Assembly: GCA_030674185.1 (NCBI GenBank)
Contig: CM060306.1
Location: 45,856,483-45,920,482 of the forward strand
DNA from: Monoplex corrugatus
Taxonomy: Eukaryota > Mollusca > Gastropoda > Littorinimorpha > Ranellidae
DNA length: 64,000 bases
Direction of reading: 5' to 3'
The notes under the pieces are model-generated. The model was not told where the DNA came from and did not search any database. It was given only the letters and a program-made list of their open reading frames with translations. The number at the start of each line of letters is the position of its first letter. Position 1 is the first letter of the stretch. The position numbers and the translations under genes are program-made. This document shows, piece by piece, positions 1 to 12,673 of this stretch.

Positions 1-196
1 ACATCAGGGGTGATATATAAGATAGACTGCCAGGACTGTGACCATAGTTATATTGAGGGCGAAACTGAGCGCAACTTGCACAAAAGATTAAAAGAACACA
101 TACGTGAGTCCTCTCCAGTGGGAGAACATCTGACCCACACCCAACACCACTTCGAAAAGGACAATGTGCAAGTTCTCGACAAAGAAGCAAGATGGC
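1..196 (+). mobile_element. Penelope-like element, GIY-YIG endonuclease fragment
   Basis: The reading frame opens with GVIYKIDCQDC and continues through SYI.GETERNLHKRLKEH, the GIY-YIG nuclease signature found at the C-terminus of many Penelope-like retroelements. The same peptide occurs at 62178-62380, where more upstream sequence is present. Relative to that copy this one has lost one codon (CQDC versus CQDDC) and gained one (YIEGE versus YIGE), so the frame is kept. Homology stops near 196, about 30 bp before the minisatellite begins. The element continues to the left outside the window. Assignment rests on motif recognition. Confidence 0.75.
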
Positions 197-222
197 TGAC
201 ACAGAGCCGTACTCATCCACAC

Positions 223-250
223 CACAGACATCTTATGTAAGATGTCTGTG
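223..250. repeat. Perfect 28-bp palindrome at the minisatellite edge
   Basis: The arms 223-235 and 238-250 are exact reverse complements around a 2-nt centre (TG). The right arm is the first minisatellite unit; the left arm is an inverted partial unit. The array therefore starts with a short inverted piece of itself. Confidence 0.8.
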
Positions 251-3200
251 ATCATCCTGTGTAAGATGTCTGTGATCATCCTATGTAAGATGTCTGTGAT
301 CATCCTGTGTAAGATGTCTGTGATCATCCTATGTAAGATGTCTGTGATCATCCTGTGTAAGATGTCTGTGATCATCCTATGTGAGATGTCTGTGATCATC
401 CTATGTAAGATGTCTGTGATCATCCTGTGTAAGATGTCTGTGATCATCCTGTGTAAAATGTCTGTGATCATCCTGTGTAAGATGTCTGTGATCATCCTGT
501 GTAAGATGTCTGTGATCATCTTATGTAAGATGTCTGTGATCATCCTATGTAAGATGTCTGTAATCATCCTGTGTAAGATGTCTGTGATCATCCTGTGTAA
601 GATGTCTGTGATCATCCTATGTAAGATGTCTGTGATCATCTTATGTAAGATGTCTGTGATCATCCTGTGTAAGATGTCTGTGATCATCTTTTGTAAGATG
701 TCTGTGATCATCCTGTGTAAGATGTCTGTGATCATCCTATGTAAGATGTCTGTGATCATCCTATGTAAGATGTCTGTGATCATCTTATGTAAGATGTCTG
801 TGATCATCATGTGTAAGATGTCTGTGATCATCCTATGTAAGATGTCTGTGATCATCCTATGTAAGATGTCTGTGATCATCCTGTGTAAGATGTCTGTGAT
901 CATCCTGTGTAAGATGTCTGTGATCATCCTGTGTAAGATGTCTGTGATCATCCTATGTAAGATGTCTGTGATCATCTTATGTAAGATGTCTGTGATCATC
1001 CTGTGTAAGATGTCTGTGACCATCTTATGTAAGATGTCTGTGATCATCCTGTGTAAGATGTCTGTGATCATCTTATGCAAGATGTCTGTGATCATCCTAT
1101 GTAAGATGTCTGTGATCATCCTGTGTAAGATGTCTGTGATCATCCTGTGTAAGATGTCTGTGATCATCCTATGTAAGATGTCTGTGATCATCTTATGTAA
1201 GATGTCTGTGATCATCCTTGTAAGATGTCTGTGATCATCTATGTAAGATGTCTGTGATCATCATTGTAAGATGTCTGTGATCATCTTATGTAAGATGTCT
1301 GTGATCATCTATGTAAGATGTCTGTGATCATCCTTGTAAGATGTCTGTGATCATCTATGTAAGATGTCTGTGATCATCCTATGTAAGATGTCTGTGATCA
1401 TCCTATGTAAGATGTCTGTGATCATCTTAATGTAAGATGTCTGTGATCATCTGTGTAAGATGTCTGTGATCATCCTAGTGTAAGATGTCTGTGATCATCC
1501 TATGTAAGATGTCTGTGATCATCCTGTGTAAGATGTCTGTGATCATCTATGTAAGATGTCTGTGATCATCTTGTAAGATGTCTGTGATCATCTTATGTAA
1601 GATGTCTGTGATCATCCTATGTAAGATGTCTGTGATCATCTATGTAAGATGTCTGTGATCCATACTGTATGTAAGATGTCTGTGATCATCTTAATGTAAA
1701 GTAATGTCTGTGATCATCCTATGTAAGATGTCTGTGATCATCCTATGTAAGATTGTCTCTGTGATCATCATGTGTAAGATGTCTGTGATCATCATGTGTG
1801 AATTAAGATGTCTGTGATCATCTTATGTAAGATGTCTGTGATCATCCTTGTAAGATGTCTGTGATCATCCTATGTAAGATGTCTGTGATCATCTATGTAA
1901 GATGTCTGTGATCATCTATGTAAGATGTCTGTGATCATCTATGTAAGATGTCTGTGATCATCTTATGTAAGATGTCTGTGATCATCCTTATGTAAGATGT
2001 CTTGTGCTATCATCTTGTAAGATGTCTGTGATCATCCTATGTAAGATGTCTGTGATCATCTTATGTAAGATGTCTGTGATCATCCTAGTGTAAGATGTCT
2101 GTGATCATCCTGTGTAAGATGTCTGTGATCATCTATGTAAGATGTCTGTGATCATCTTATGTAAGATGTCTGTGATCATCTATGTAAGATGTCTGTGATC
2201 ATCTATGTAAGATGTCTGTGATCATCTTATGTAAGATGTCTGTGATCATCCATGTGTAAGATGTCTGTGATCATCCTATGTAAGATGTCTGTGATCATCT
2301 TAGATGTTGTGATCATCTATGTAAGATGTCTGTGATCATCCTATGTAAGATGTCTGTGATCATCTATGTAAGATGTCTGTGATCATCCTATGTAAGATGT
2401 CTGTGATCATCTATGTAAGATGTCTGTGATCATCCTGTGTAAGATGTCTGTGATCATCTTATGTAAGATGTCTGTGATCATCTTGTAAGATGTCTGTGAT
2501 CATCCTATGTAAGATGTCTGTGATCATCTTATGTAAGATGTCTGTGATCATCCTTGTAAGATGTCTGTGATCATCTTATGTAAGATGTCTGTGATCATCC
2601 TGTGTAAGATGTCTGTGATCATCCTATGTAAGATGTCTGTGATCATCTATGTAAGATGTCTGTGATCATCTGTGTAAGATGTCTGTGATCATCTATGTAA
2701 GATGTCTGTGATCATCTATGTAAGATGTCTGTGATCATCTTATGTAAGATGTCTGTGATCACCCTATGTAAGATGTCTGTGATCATCCTGTGTAAGATGT
2801 CTGTGATCATCTTATGTAAGATGTCTGTGATCTGTAAGATGTCTGTGATCATCTGTGTAAGATGTGTACGTCGATGTTGTGATCATCTTATGTAAGATGT
2901 CTGTGATCATCTATGTAAGATGTCTGTGATCATCTTATGTAAGATGTCTGTGATCATCTGTGTAAGATGTCTGTGATCATCCTGTGTAAGATGTCTGTGA
3001 TCATCTTATGTAAGATGTCTGTGATCATCCTGTGTAAGATGTCTGTGATCATCTGATGTAAGATGTCTGTGATCATCTTATGTAAGATGTCTGTGATCAT
3101 CCATGTGTAAGATGTCTGTGATCATCCTGTGTAAGATGTCTGTGATCATCTGTGTAAGATGTCTGTGATCATCTTATGTAAGATGTCTGTGATATCATGT

Positions 3201-6200
3201 GTAAGATGTCTGTGATCATCCTGTGTAAGATGTCTGTGATCATCTCTATGTAAGATGTCTGTGATCATCTGTGTAAGATGTCTGTGATCATCCTATTGTC
3301 TGTGATCATCCTGTGTAAGATGTCTGTGATCATCTTATGTAAGATGTCTGTGATCATCCTGTGTAAGATGTCTGTGATCATCTTATGTAAGATGTCTGTG
3401 ATCATCTTATGTAGATGTCTGTGATCATCTATGTAAGATGTCCTGTGATCATCTTATGTAAGATGTCTGTGATCATCCTGTGTAAGATGTCTGTGATCAT
3501 CCTTGTAAGATGTCTGTGATCATCCTATGTAAGATGTCTGTGATCATCTTGTAAGATCTGTGTCCTTGAGATCATCCTTATGTAAGATGTCTGTGATCAT
3601 CCTATGTAAGATGTCTGTGATCATCCTGTGTAAGATGTCTGTGATCATCCTATGTAAGATGTCTGTGATCATCTATGTAAGATGTCTGTGATCATCTTAT
3701 GTAAGATGTCTGTGATCATCCTATGTAAGATGTCTGTGATCATCTTATGTAAGATGTCTGTGATCATCCTGTGTAAGATGTCTGTGATCATCCTGTGTAA
3801 GATGTCTGTGATCATCCTATGTAAGATGTCTGTGATCATCTTATGTAAGATGTCTGTGATCATCCTGTGTAAGATGTCTGTGATCATCTTATGTAAGATG
3901 TCTGTGATCATCTATGTAAGATGTCTGTGATCATCTGTGTAAGATGTCTGTGATCATCTTGTAAGATGTCTGTGATCATCTATGTAAGATGTCTGTGATC
4001 ATCCTGTGTAAGATGTCTGTGATCATCCTATGTAAGATGTCTGTGATCATCTTATGTAAGATGTCTGTGATCATCTTATGTAAGATGTCTGTGATCATCT
4101 ATGTAAGATGTCTGTGATCATCCTATGTAAGATGTCTGTGATCATCTATGTAAGATGTCTGTGATCATCCTTGTAAGATGTCTGTGATCATCCTATGTAA
4201 GATGTCTGTGATCATCTATGTAAGATGTCTGTGATCATCTTGTAAGATGTCTGTGATCATCTATGTAAGATGTCTGTGATCATCTAGTGTAAGATGTCTG
4301 TGATATCCTTGTAAGATGTCTGTGATCATCCTGTGTAAGATGTCTGTGATCATCTTATGTAAGATGTCTGTGATCATCTATGTGTAAGATGTCTGTGATC
4401 ATCCTATGTAAGATGTCTGTGATCATCCTATGTAAGATGTCTGTGATCATCCTATGTAAGATGTCTGTGATCATCCTATGTAAGATGTCTGTGATCATCC
4501 TATGTAAGATGTCTGTGATCATCCTGTGTAAGATGTCTGTGATCATCCTGTGTAAGATGTCTGTGATCATCTTGTAAGATGTCTGTGATCATCTATGTAA
4601 GATGTCTGTGATCATCTATGTAAGATGTCTGTGATCATCCTATGTAAGATGTCTGTGATCATCCTATGTAAGATGTCTGTGATCATCCTTGTAAGATGTC
4701 TGTGATCATCCTGTGTAAGATGTCTGTGATCATCCTATGTAAGATGTCTGTGATCATCTTGTAAGATGTCTGTGATCATCTTATGTAAGATGTCTGTGAT
4801 CATCCTATGTAAGATGTCTGTGATCATCCTATGTAAGATGTCTGTGATCATCCTATGTAAGATGTCTGTGATCATCTTAGTAAGATGTCTGTGATCATCT
4901 TATGTAAGATGTCTGTGATCATCCTTATGTAAGATGTCTGTGATCATCCTATGTAAGATGTCTGTGATCATCCTGTGTAAGATGTCTGTGATCATCCTGT
5001 GTAAGATGTCTGTGATCATCCTGTGTAAGATGTCTGTGATCATCTTATGTAAGATGTCTGTGATATCATGTGTAAGATGTCTTGATCATCCTGTGTAAGA
5101 TGTCTGTGATCATCTTATGTAAGATGTCTGTGATCATCTTATGTAAGATGTCTGTGATATCATGTGTAAGATGTCTGTGATCATCCTGTGTAAGATGTCT
5201 GTGATCATCTTATGTAAGATGTCTGTGATATCATGTGTAAGATGTCTGTGATCATCCTATGCCTGTGTAAGATGTCTGTGATATCCTGTGTAAGATGTCT
5301 GTGATCATCTTGTAAGATGTCTGTGATCATCTATGTAAGATGTCTGTGATCATCCTATGTAAGATGTCTGTGATCATCCTTGTAAGATGTCTGTGATCAT
5401 CCTGTGTAAGATGTCTGTGATCATCCTATGTAAGATGTCTGTGATCATCTTGTAAGATGTCTGTGATATCTGTGTAAGATGTCTGTGATCATCCTATGTA
5501 AGATGTCTGTGATCATCCTGTGTAAGATGTCTGTGATCATCCTGTGTAAGATGTCTGTGATCATCTGTGTAAGATGTCTGTGATCATCCTTGTAAGATGT
5601 CTGTGATCATCTGTGTAAGATGTCTGTGATCATCCTGTGTAAGATGTCTGTGATCATCCTGTGTAAGATGTCTGTGATCATCCTGTGTAAGATGTCTGTG
5701 ATCATCCTGTGTAAGATGTCTGTGATCATCCTTGTAAGATGTCTGTGATCATCCTATGTAAGATGTCGTGATATCTTGTAGATGTCTGTGATATCCTGTG
5801 TAAGATGTCTGTGATCATCTATGTAAATGTCTGTGATCATCCTAGTGTAAGATGTCTGTGATCATCTGTGTAAGATGTCTGTGATCATCTGTGTAAGATG
5901 TCTGTGATCATCCTTGTAAGATGTCTGTGATCATCTTGATGTAAGATGTCTGTGATCATCCTGTGTAAGATGTCTGTGATACTGTGTAAGAGTCTGTGAT
6001 CATCCTATGTAAGATGTCTGTGATCATCCTGTGTAAGATGTCTTGATCATCTGTGTAAGATATCTGATATCATGTGTAAGATGTCTGTGATCATCTGTGT
6101 AAAGATGTCTGTGATCATCCTGTGTAAGATGTCTGTGATCATCCGAGATGTCTGATCATCTTATGTAAGATGTCTGTGATCATCATGTGTAAGATTCTGT

Positions 6201-6219
6201 GATTATCTATGTAAGATGT
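231..6219. repeat. 24-bp minisatellite array, about 6 kb
   Basis: A unit with core GATGTCTGTGATCATC plus about 8 variable bases (such as CTATGTAA or CTGTGTAA) is repeated roughly 250 times. Every complete unit carries a TGATCA palindrome. From 240 to about 1215 the period is a strict 24 nt, so both strands read as open 8-residue repeats (MSVIILCK forward, MITDILHR reverse). After that many units are 21-26 nt long and frames break; the last 500 bp is the most degraded. The open frames follow from a period divisible by three and are not evidence of a protein. Confidence 0.97.
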
Positions 6220-6424
6220 GAACCACCAATGAAGATACTACAGGGTGAACAGAATAAGATCAGCAGAAATCCAGGGTAAGAAATGATTCCTAGTCACAGC
6301 TTCATCCTGTGCAAAGTCGGGTCACTTTTACGATGCCCCCCGATCATTCTCGTGGTAAAGACGGGAATCTTGAGAAACGTGACACCTATTAGCTTTGTGT
6401 CTTGTGTAAGATATCCTCACATCC

Positions 6425-6880
6425 TTATTGTTATTGTTGCTGTGATAGTCCAGTGATGCGTGACATATGGTATGATTGTCGAACATCCATGTAAGAGTCT
6501 GGATCACAATAAAGTGTGAAATAGTACAGATATGCGTTTGACACATGAACTAAGAGATGCCCTGGTTGACCACCGTCAATTATCGTACAGAATTTAAAAA
6601 ACACACCTGAATACAGTGTAAACAAACTTATGTGACACTATAAAAAAAATCGCTAATTGTTCGCATACTCCCTTTCGAGAGCAAAATGCACTTAATCATG
6701 TACAGTTATCAACCTGAGACAAAGTATTCATAACTTATCAAACAGAAAAATGAACAGCAAGGAAAAACTGACAGAAGAATGCGTAGCACAAGGCAGAACA
6801 AGAGAGTGCGAAGAATAAATTTCTACAAGAATTTCAGAAGTGATACAATTTATACTAAGGAGACATCCACGGTAGAGTGG
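6425..6880 (+). mobile_element. Diverged copy of the 0.5-kb dispersed repeat
   Basis: The stretch TTTAAAAAACACACCTGAATAC near 6590, the run about a quarter-kilobase later mentioning AAAATGCACTTAAT, and CAGCAAGG followed by a GACAGAA-rich tail appear in the same order as in the better copies at 21040, 22000, 23072 and 26404. The head, after TTATTGTTATTGTTG, is too diverged to align by eye. It begins about 200 bp beyond the minisatellite edge. Confidence 0.55.
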
Positions 6881-7234
6881 ATCACACCTGAATAAATCTA
6901 ATCATGAAAGTATGTCTGGTAATGTAGTAACTTCTGTACTCTCCTTGTAGTGGTGACTGATTGTGTGATGAGTGATAGTAGTGTTGTGTATTAGTACTAA
7001 GGTGTGATCTGTGTGGCGGGACCCTAGTAAAGCGTGTCATGTGTAAGATTTGTTCCGAATGGATTTTAAAACAGTTAGGTCACGTATACCAGGATGTCGC
7101 GACAACATCTGTTGATGGACACAACGATTGGTGCCATGGCCTACCCAAACTTGCATCATACAGGTATGTCTCGTACCAGTGTACATGTCAATGGGTATCA
7201 AAAGTCAAGTGATGTCTTTACCGTACAGTTATAT
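6881..7234. other. Unassigned sequence
   Basis: AT-rich sequence without a convincing reading frame, repeat or RNA gene. Confidence 0.4.
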
Positions 7235-7560
7235 CTATAGCAAAGTATGTGTTTTTAGAAAAAATACAGATGAATGACGCAACAAGATATGCTGCCACGA
7301 AACCTCGGTGAGCAAGAAAGAAAGACAGAGAGAGAGAGAGAGAAGAAGAGACAGAGACAGAGACAGAGAGACAGAGACAGAGACAGAGACAGAGACAGAG
7401 ACAGAGAGAGGAATTAATGTATCAAAACAGAAACTGAAACAAAGAGAGTAACAGAAATGAGGAAATTTCAAGCACAGAATTTTCAAAAGATGCGATATCT
7501 TTTCCATTGAAACAGCTTCTTGACAAAATCCCCATGGGGTATCCGTGGGTCTTTCTGTGA
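7235..7560 (+). mobile_element. Rearranged copy of the 0.5-kb dispersed repeat with GA-rich microsatellite
   Basis: A GA-rich run (AGAGAC units, about 7321-7410) is followed by AAACAAAGAGAGTAACAGAA and a segment ending in CCCCATGGGGTATCC. These match the 3' part of the dispersed repeat family (compare 22450-22550 and 23480-23585). The 5' half is replaced or expanded by the microsatellite. Confidence 0.5.
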
Positions 7561-7689
7561 AACTTTGCCAGGAAAATCTCTTTGTTCATGTAAGCTTATG
7601 ATTTTCTTTTTCTAACATGTGACAAATGCTATGCTGCACACTGGACCACGGGTATGGCATTTCAATTTCAACGTTAGCATACATATCAC

Positions 7690-7812
7690 CACTCAATGTT
7701 AAGTGGAATGGGAAGAAACATCCCTGTCCTGTAGGGAATCAAACCCAAGGCCTCTTGTATCCTAGCCAGATACTTTAACCACCGAGCCACCATCTGGCTC
7801 TCAAATGGACTC
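7690..7812 (-). mobile_element. tRNA-derived SINE head
   Basis: Read on the minus strand, TGGCTCGGTGGTTAA (A-box-like) is followed about 35 nt later by GGGTTTGATTCC (B-box-like), the internal RNA polymerase III promoter of tRNA-derived SINEs. No complete tRNA cloverleaf is apparent, so a functional tRNA is not called. Confidence 0.6.
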
Positions 7813-8100
7813 AAAACCACTGACACGCACAGAAACTTTAAAGCGCACAGGCCTACCACTCATTGTCAATATCAGTTTTGTGAGGGGTGTGGTGGGCAGC
7901 TAAAAGACATCAGAGACCTTTAGATTACGCGTCACGTATCCAATACGGGCCAGATACGTACCGTACCGACTACATATCGCATTTTCTCGCGCGATTATAT
8001 CGATACGTACCGCTTCGATAGGGACGTCACCACGTATGGGAGTCGGGTTATACGTGCTCTCGCCCATATCTAGTTTGGGACTGCATATCTCAAGTTTCAA

Positions 8101-8647
8101 GGTAATAACATTTTGGTTGTGTTTTGAAACCCTGTATCTTACCTTGTTATGTATGTCTTATGTCACTGAGTTTTAAACAATTCATGTACGAGTCGACCAA
8201 ACGTACCAAGTGTCAGCAAGCAAAAGCGTGCTGCTAGGAAGTACGTATCGACAGCTGACTTAATTAAAATTTTGAATGAGACTTCACCTCGCAGGCCTGG
8301 TTTGACTGCAATTTTTGCTATGAAATGCTATTTTGTGGACGCGAAACGTTACAAATGTCATGAGTGACGGAATTTTTTTTATTGTTTTTGATTAGTTGCT
8401 GATAAATTTTCGAAAGAAAAATGTAAAATGGATGGGGCGTTTAAAGAAATCGAACGCCAAGCGCTGAGTTAGAGCTGTCCTTGCAGTTCACTGCCTGGTT
8501 TCTCATCAGGGTCAAGGCCACATACGCCTACCCTGGTAAGAGAAGCTGGTTGGGAGCCAGAGTGGACTGTTTGCACAGGCGGCAGAAACTGATAGTGGTA
8601 ACAATGATTACATTATATATTATATTATATTATATTATTTATCTATT
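8101..8647. other. Unassigned interior of the TIR-bounded stretch
   Basis: No reading frame was recognised. AT-rich sequence ends in a (TATAT)n-like run at 8610-8640, directly before the LINE tail. Confidence 0.4.
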
Positions 8648-10298
8648 TCATCATCATCATCATCATCATCATGTCGAGCTTGCTCGGCTATCCATGACAC
8701 GTCTCTTCCATCCTTCTCTGTCAGACATTGCAGTAGGTAGTTCATCATACTGACAGCCCATATCATCGATCAGTTGGTCAATGAAGGTCTTCTTTGGATG
8801 TCCTGGTCTTTGTTTGCCGTAGAACATCCCCCACCAGTTCTTCTTTGCTATGCCAGCAGTGTCCCGTGAAGCGCAGTCTTTGTTGACATATTGATTTACT
8901 GATTGGTTGGATCTTACCATATAACTCTTTGTTAGTTGGATGTTCTCTCCAGGATTTGTTCAGGGCTGCACGCAGCATTCGTGTGTATGCTCCATCAATC
9001 TTCTTCTCCAATGTCGTTGTTAGGGTCCAAAAGATTGAGCCATATGTAAGAACGGACTCTACTGCTGCTCGGAAGAAGTCCCTTTTCAGGTTGTCTGGTA
9101 GATTGGATTTCCAGATTTTGTCCAGTTGATTTAGTGCGCCCCAGGCATTTCTGAGTCTGGTGTTGACGTCTTGTTCTATGGAGTCAATGTAGCTGCCCAG
9201 GTATTTAAAGTCTTGAACTTGTTTGATCTTATCTCCATTGAGACTTTCATATCTTCTTATGCGTCTTGGTTTGTTTTGTTTGCATTGTTTTGAACTTTGT
9301 TTTGTTCGCATTGAGGTGGAGCCCGATCTCCATTGTTGTTCTTTCGGCATTGTGAAGGAGAGATGTTGCATCCTTTAGGAGGTCTGCAAGAACAGCCAGG
9401 TCATCTGCGTAATCCGTGTCTGTTATCTTTACTGCAGGGTAGCGTCTGCTCTTCTGTTCTGTGAGGGTAAAGCCGAGTTTTTTGTTCTTATTCACTGCTT
9501 TCCTCAGCACATAATTGAGACAGATGATGAAAATGTAGGGGGCAAGCGTATCACCTTAAAGGACTCCAGCAGTGATGTTGAAGAAGTCTGTGTCTCCGTC
9601 TGGGGAGCAAACCATACAGCGGGTATTCTGATACAGCATCATGATGGCGTCTACTGTTTCCTTGGGTAGTCCATATGCAGTTAGAATCTCCTTCATCTTT
9701 CCTTGGTGGATCGAATCAAAAGCTTTGGAAAAGTCGATAAATAGGAGAACAGCTGGGAAGCTTTTTGGTTTTTATGCCTTCCAATATACGTCTGATAGTG
9801 AGTATTTGTCCTGATGTTGATCTGTTTTGGCGAAACCCGTTTTGATTTTTCCTCAGAACTGGATCTATCTGCGGCCTTATCCTATTTAGGAGCATTCAGT
9901 TGTAGATCTTTGCAGAAATTGCAGTTAATGTGATTCCCGGTAGTTCTTTGTAATTCCGAGGTCACCTTTCTTGGGGAAAGGAAGCAGGCATCCTTTAGTC
10001 CATTTGTTAATTGGGTCTGGTTATAAACGTTGTTGCAGCATTCCAGTAGTATATGGTGAAATTCCTCTATTTTCCATACTTCTGCTGGTATCTCATCGAG
10101 TCCGCATGCTTTTCCACACTGGATGCTTTTCACAGCTATCAGTAGTTCGTCCAACATAAACGGCCTTTCTTGATATTCAGCTCCTCCGTGAAGACTGGAG
10201 TTATTTCTTCTTCAGAGATGTCTGGAGGTTTCCCGAGTAAATCTTGGAAGTGCTGTTGCCACAGTTTTACTCGCTGTTCTTGACTAGATGCTTTTAGC
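8648..10298 (-). mobile_element. Non-LTR retrotransposon remnant, minus strand
   Basis: Reading leftwards from 10298, broken frames give in order: a linker peptide (QEERVKLWQQH type), LDEIPAEVW, a reverse transcriptase block with DYADDLAVLAD (YADD at about 9411-9400), then VQDFKYLGSYID, GSIFWTL and GHCWHSKEEL. This is the usual C-terminal order of APE-type LINEs. It ends in a (TGA)n tail, seen on the plus strand as (TCA)n at 8648-8671. Several frameshifts make it inactive. The clade cannot be fixed without an alignment. Confidence 0.8.
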
Positions 10299-10309
10299 AT
10301 ATGCTGTCA

Positions 10310-10435
10310 GTAACAAAATGTCTGCTGTTGCCAGGAAGACCGTGAACGAAATAAGTGATAGAAAAAGCTGCAACAGAGCTAAGCTAAAAGCATCTAGCCA
10401 AGAAGAGCGAGTAAAACTGTGGCAACAGCACTTAT
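10310..10435 (+). mobile_element. LINE fragment in opposite orientation to its neighbour
   Basis: The plus-strand peptide RKTVNEISDRKS followed by QEERVKLWQQH is the same linker region as the 5' end of the minus-strand copy at 8648-10298. The shared segments 10249-10298 (minus) and 10383-10432 (plus) are inverted repeats with two mismatches in 50 bp, separated by 84 bp. Confidence 0.7.
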
Positions 10436-11192
10436 TTATTTATTTATTATTTTTTTTATTACTATTGTTATCATTGCCAGTATCGTCCTCATCATCATCG
10501 TCATAATGAATAAATATGTAAACAAATAAAAAGACAAATAAAATAAGTTTCTTCCTGTTTTTCAGATCTAAGTGTTCCCCATGCCAAATCAAGACCACAC
10601 AGCCCGGCTGCACGCTGGTCTACAACCGTGGAGTATCGGCAAGATTAAATACAAACAGATGAAGAAAGCAAAAAGACTGATTTTGACATTCAGAAAGATC
10701 AATGTGAAGAGAGAAAATACAGAAGTCCAGAAGTTGGAGGATACAATCGCCTGAGGATTGAAGCACAGCAAAGAGATGAGCAAGCAACACAGCTGATACA
10801 GAAGACTTGGAAGAAAGGAAGAACGAAAAGACAGGAAACACAATGATGGATTGACAGATTGAAGAGAGAAAATGCGATGGATAGGGAAAACAAATTAATG
10901 GATGCCATGCTGCAATACAATAAAATACAATATAATACAATACTCCGTTATATATCAACATAGTAAAATTAAAATGTACATACACTGGTCTTGCACCACA
11001 TGTAGATTATTCTCACAGCTACTCAAAACCACAATTACAAATCCATGACAGAACATAATAAAATAAACACGCCTCAACAGTTCAAAGCAACCACAAAATA
11101 AAGCAGCTGATAATCTTGACATATGCCATAACTCTGCACATGATACCCTCCCAACCCCCAACCCTGTCTCCCCCCCCCCCTTTCCCATTTTC

Positions 11193-11195
<3 letters not shown>
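10436..11195. other. Unassigned sequence
   Basis: Contains A-rich and short pyrimidine-rich runs and open frames of low complexity. No family was recognised. Confidence 0.4.

Positions 11196-11268
<73 letters not shown>
11196..11268. repeat. (CA)n microsatellite
   Basis: Uninterrupted CA dinucleotides, preceded by a C-rich run. Confidence 0.98.
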
Positions 11269-11269
<1 letters not shown>

Positions 11270-11304
11270 CAGAAGAAACACACCATTATGAAGTCACAAA
11301 ATGA

Positions 11305-11640
11305 CAGGTGCGGTAATCAAGCAGGTAAATGTCAGACTTGTAATAAGATTGTCTGTGTTTGGCCCTTTCTGGGTACCTCCTGCCTGGCGAAAGAGGGTGG
11401 AGAACTTGGTAAGTTCTCTGGTCAGCATGTGTGCAGACCTACCAGTGTCTGAAACCCCTTTGTGTGCATGCTCATGCAGAAAATCAAATATGCACTACAA
11501 AGATCTTGTAAGTCATGTCTTGTGTGTTCGGTGGCTTAAGGAAGCTTGGCCCATCAAGCATATCCACCAAATCAGAGCATGCAGCCTGCACCAGTATATT
11601 GCCTGCACAGTGTGGACAAAATCTTAACGCTATAGACAGA
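11305..11640 (+). mobile_element. tRNA-derived SINE copy
   Basis: The body contains CTGGTCAGCATGTGTGC, a CATGCAGAAAATCAAATATG stretch, AAAGATC.TGTAAGTCATG and CCTGCACAGTGTGG. The order matches the SINE at 62714-62995, which has clear A and B boxes. Here the tRNA-like head is diverged. Confidence 0.6.
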
Positions 11641-12160
11641 TCATAAGGTTTTTCTAAAAAAAGAAAAAAAAACACACACACACAAACTGAGCAGATCTGT
11701 GCCACTAAAAAAAAAAAAAAATAAGCAAAGATCAGAAAGGGAAGTTCTAATGATTGTTTTGTACAAGTTAATTTTTTTAATACTAATTAGTCGTCTTCAT
11801 TCTTATGGTAGAAAAACAAAAACTTACAGACCATGTTTAATCTTTTAGAATGGTATTCAGAATTCATTTTATCACAACAACGGATTCATATGCCCACATA
11901 TTGAATATTTTCGTCAAATGGAAAGTGTTGTAAGTGCATGATTTGTGCCTGCCAGCAGGCGTGTGCATGTATGTGTGTGTACACAAAGACTGAGTTATTA
12001 ATTAAGTATGGTGCGAAGTATGTACTTCATTAATTTAATTACAATCTGATTGTAAAAACAATTCCTGTTCTTCCTTGCCAGCATTAAATACAAATACAGG
12101 AAGTATATATCTATAAAAACAAAATTTGAGCCATGATGTATTGACACAGATGAAGCATGG
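11641..12160. other. Unassigned sequence
   Basis: A-rich runs at 11657 and 11707. No coding or RNA signal was recognised. Confidence 0.4.
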
Positions 12161-12162
12161 GG

Positions 12163-12297
<135 letters not shown>

Positions 12298-12673
12298 ACC
12301 ACAATAGCGTTCATTGCCTATGATGTCATTGTACTGAATGATGTCATAATATTGGAGCAACCAAGTTGCTAGGACAGATAAAAAGTAATTGCTAGATCTC
12401 CTATAAAAATCCGAGTATAACAATTTAGTTCGTCGTCACATTGGTAGCATCAAAGAAAAACAAATAGCTACACATGTTTATAATGTCACACGTCGTAAAG
12501 TACATGAAAGGCTTTGGTTACGTCCTTTGCTTTGGGGGGGGGGGGGGGGGGGTCGGGGGACGTAGATCTGTTTCACGTGTAATCTAAACCCAAATCGCTT
12601 TCACGTACGGGACACGTACGTATCGCGATACGTGTACGTGTTGGGAGATACGTGACGTGTAATCTAAAGGTCT

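Noticed and set aside
88..1234. Long open frames on both strands over the 24-bp array
   Set aside because: They follow from a stop-free unit whose length is a multiple of three; they break as soon as unit length varies.
231..6219. Could the regular array be a CRISPR array?
   Set aside because: Units are contiguous with no unique spacers, and the DNA is clearly eukaryotic.
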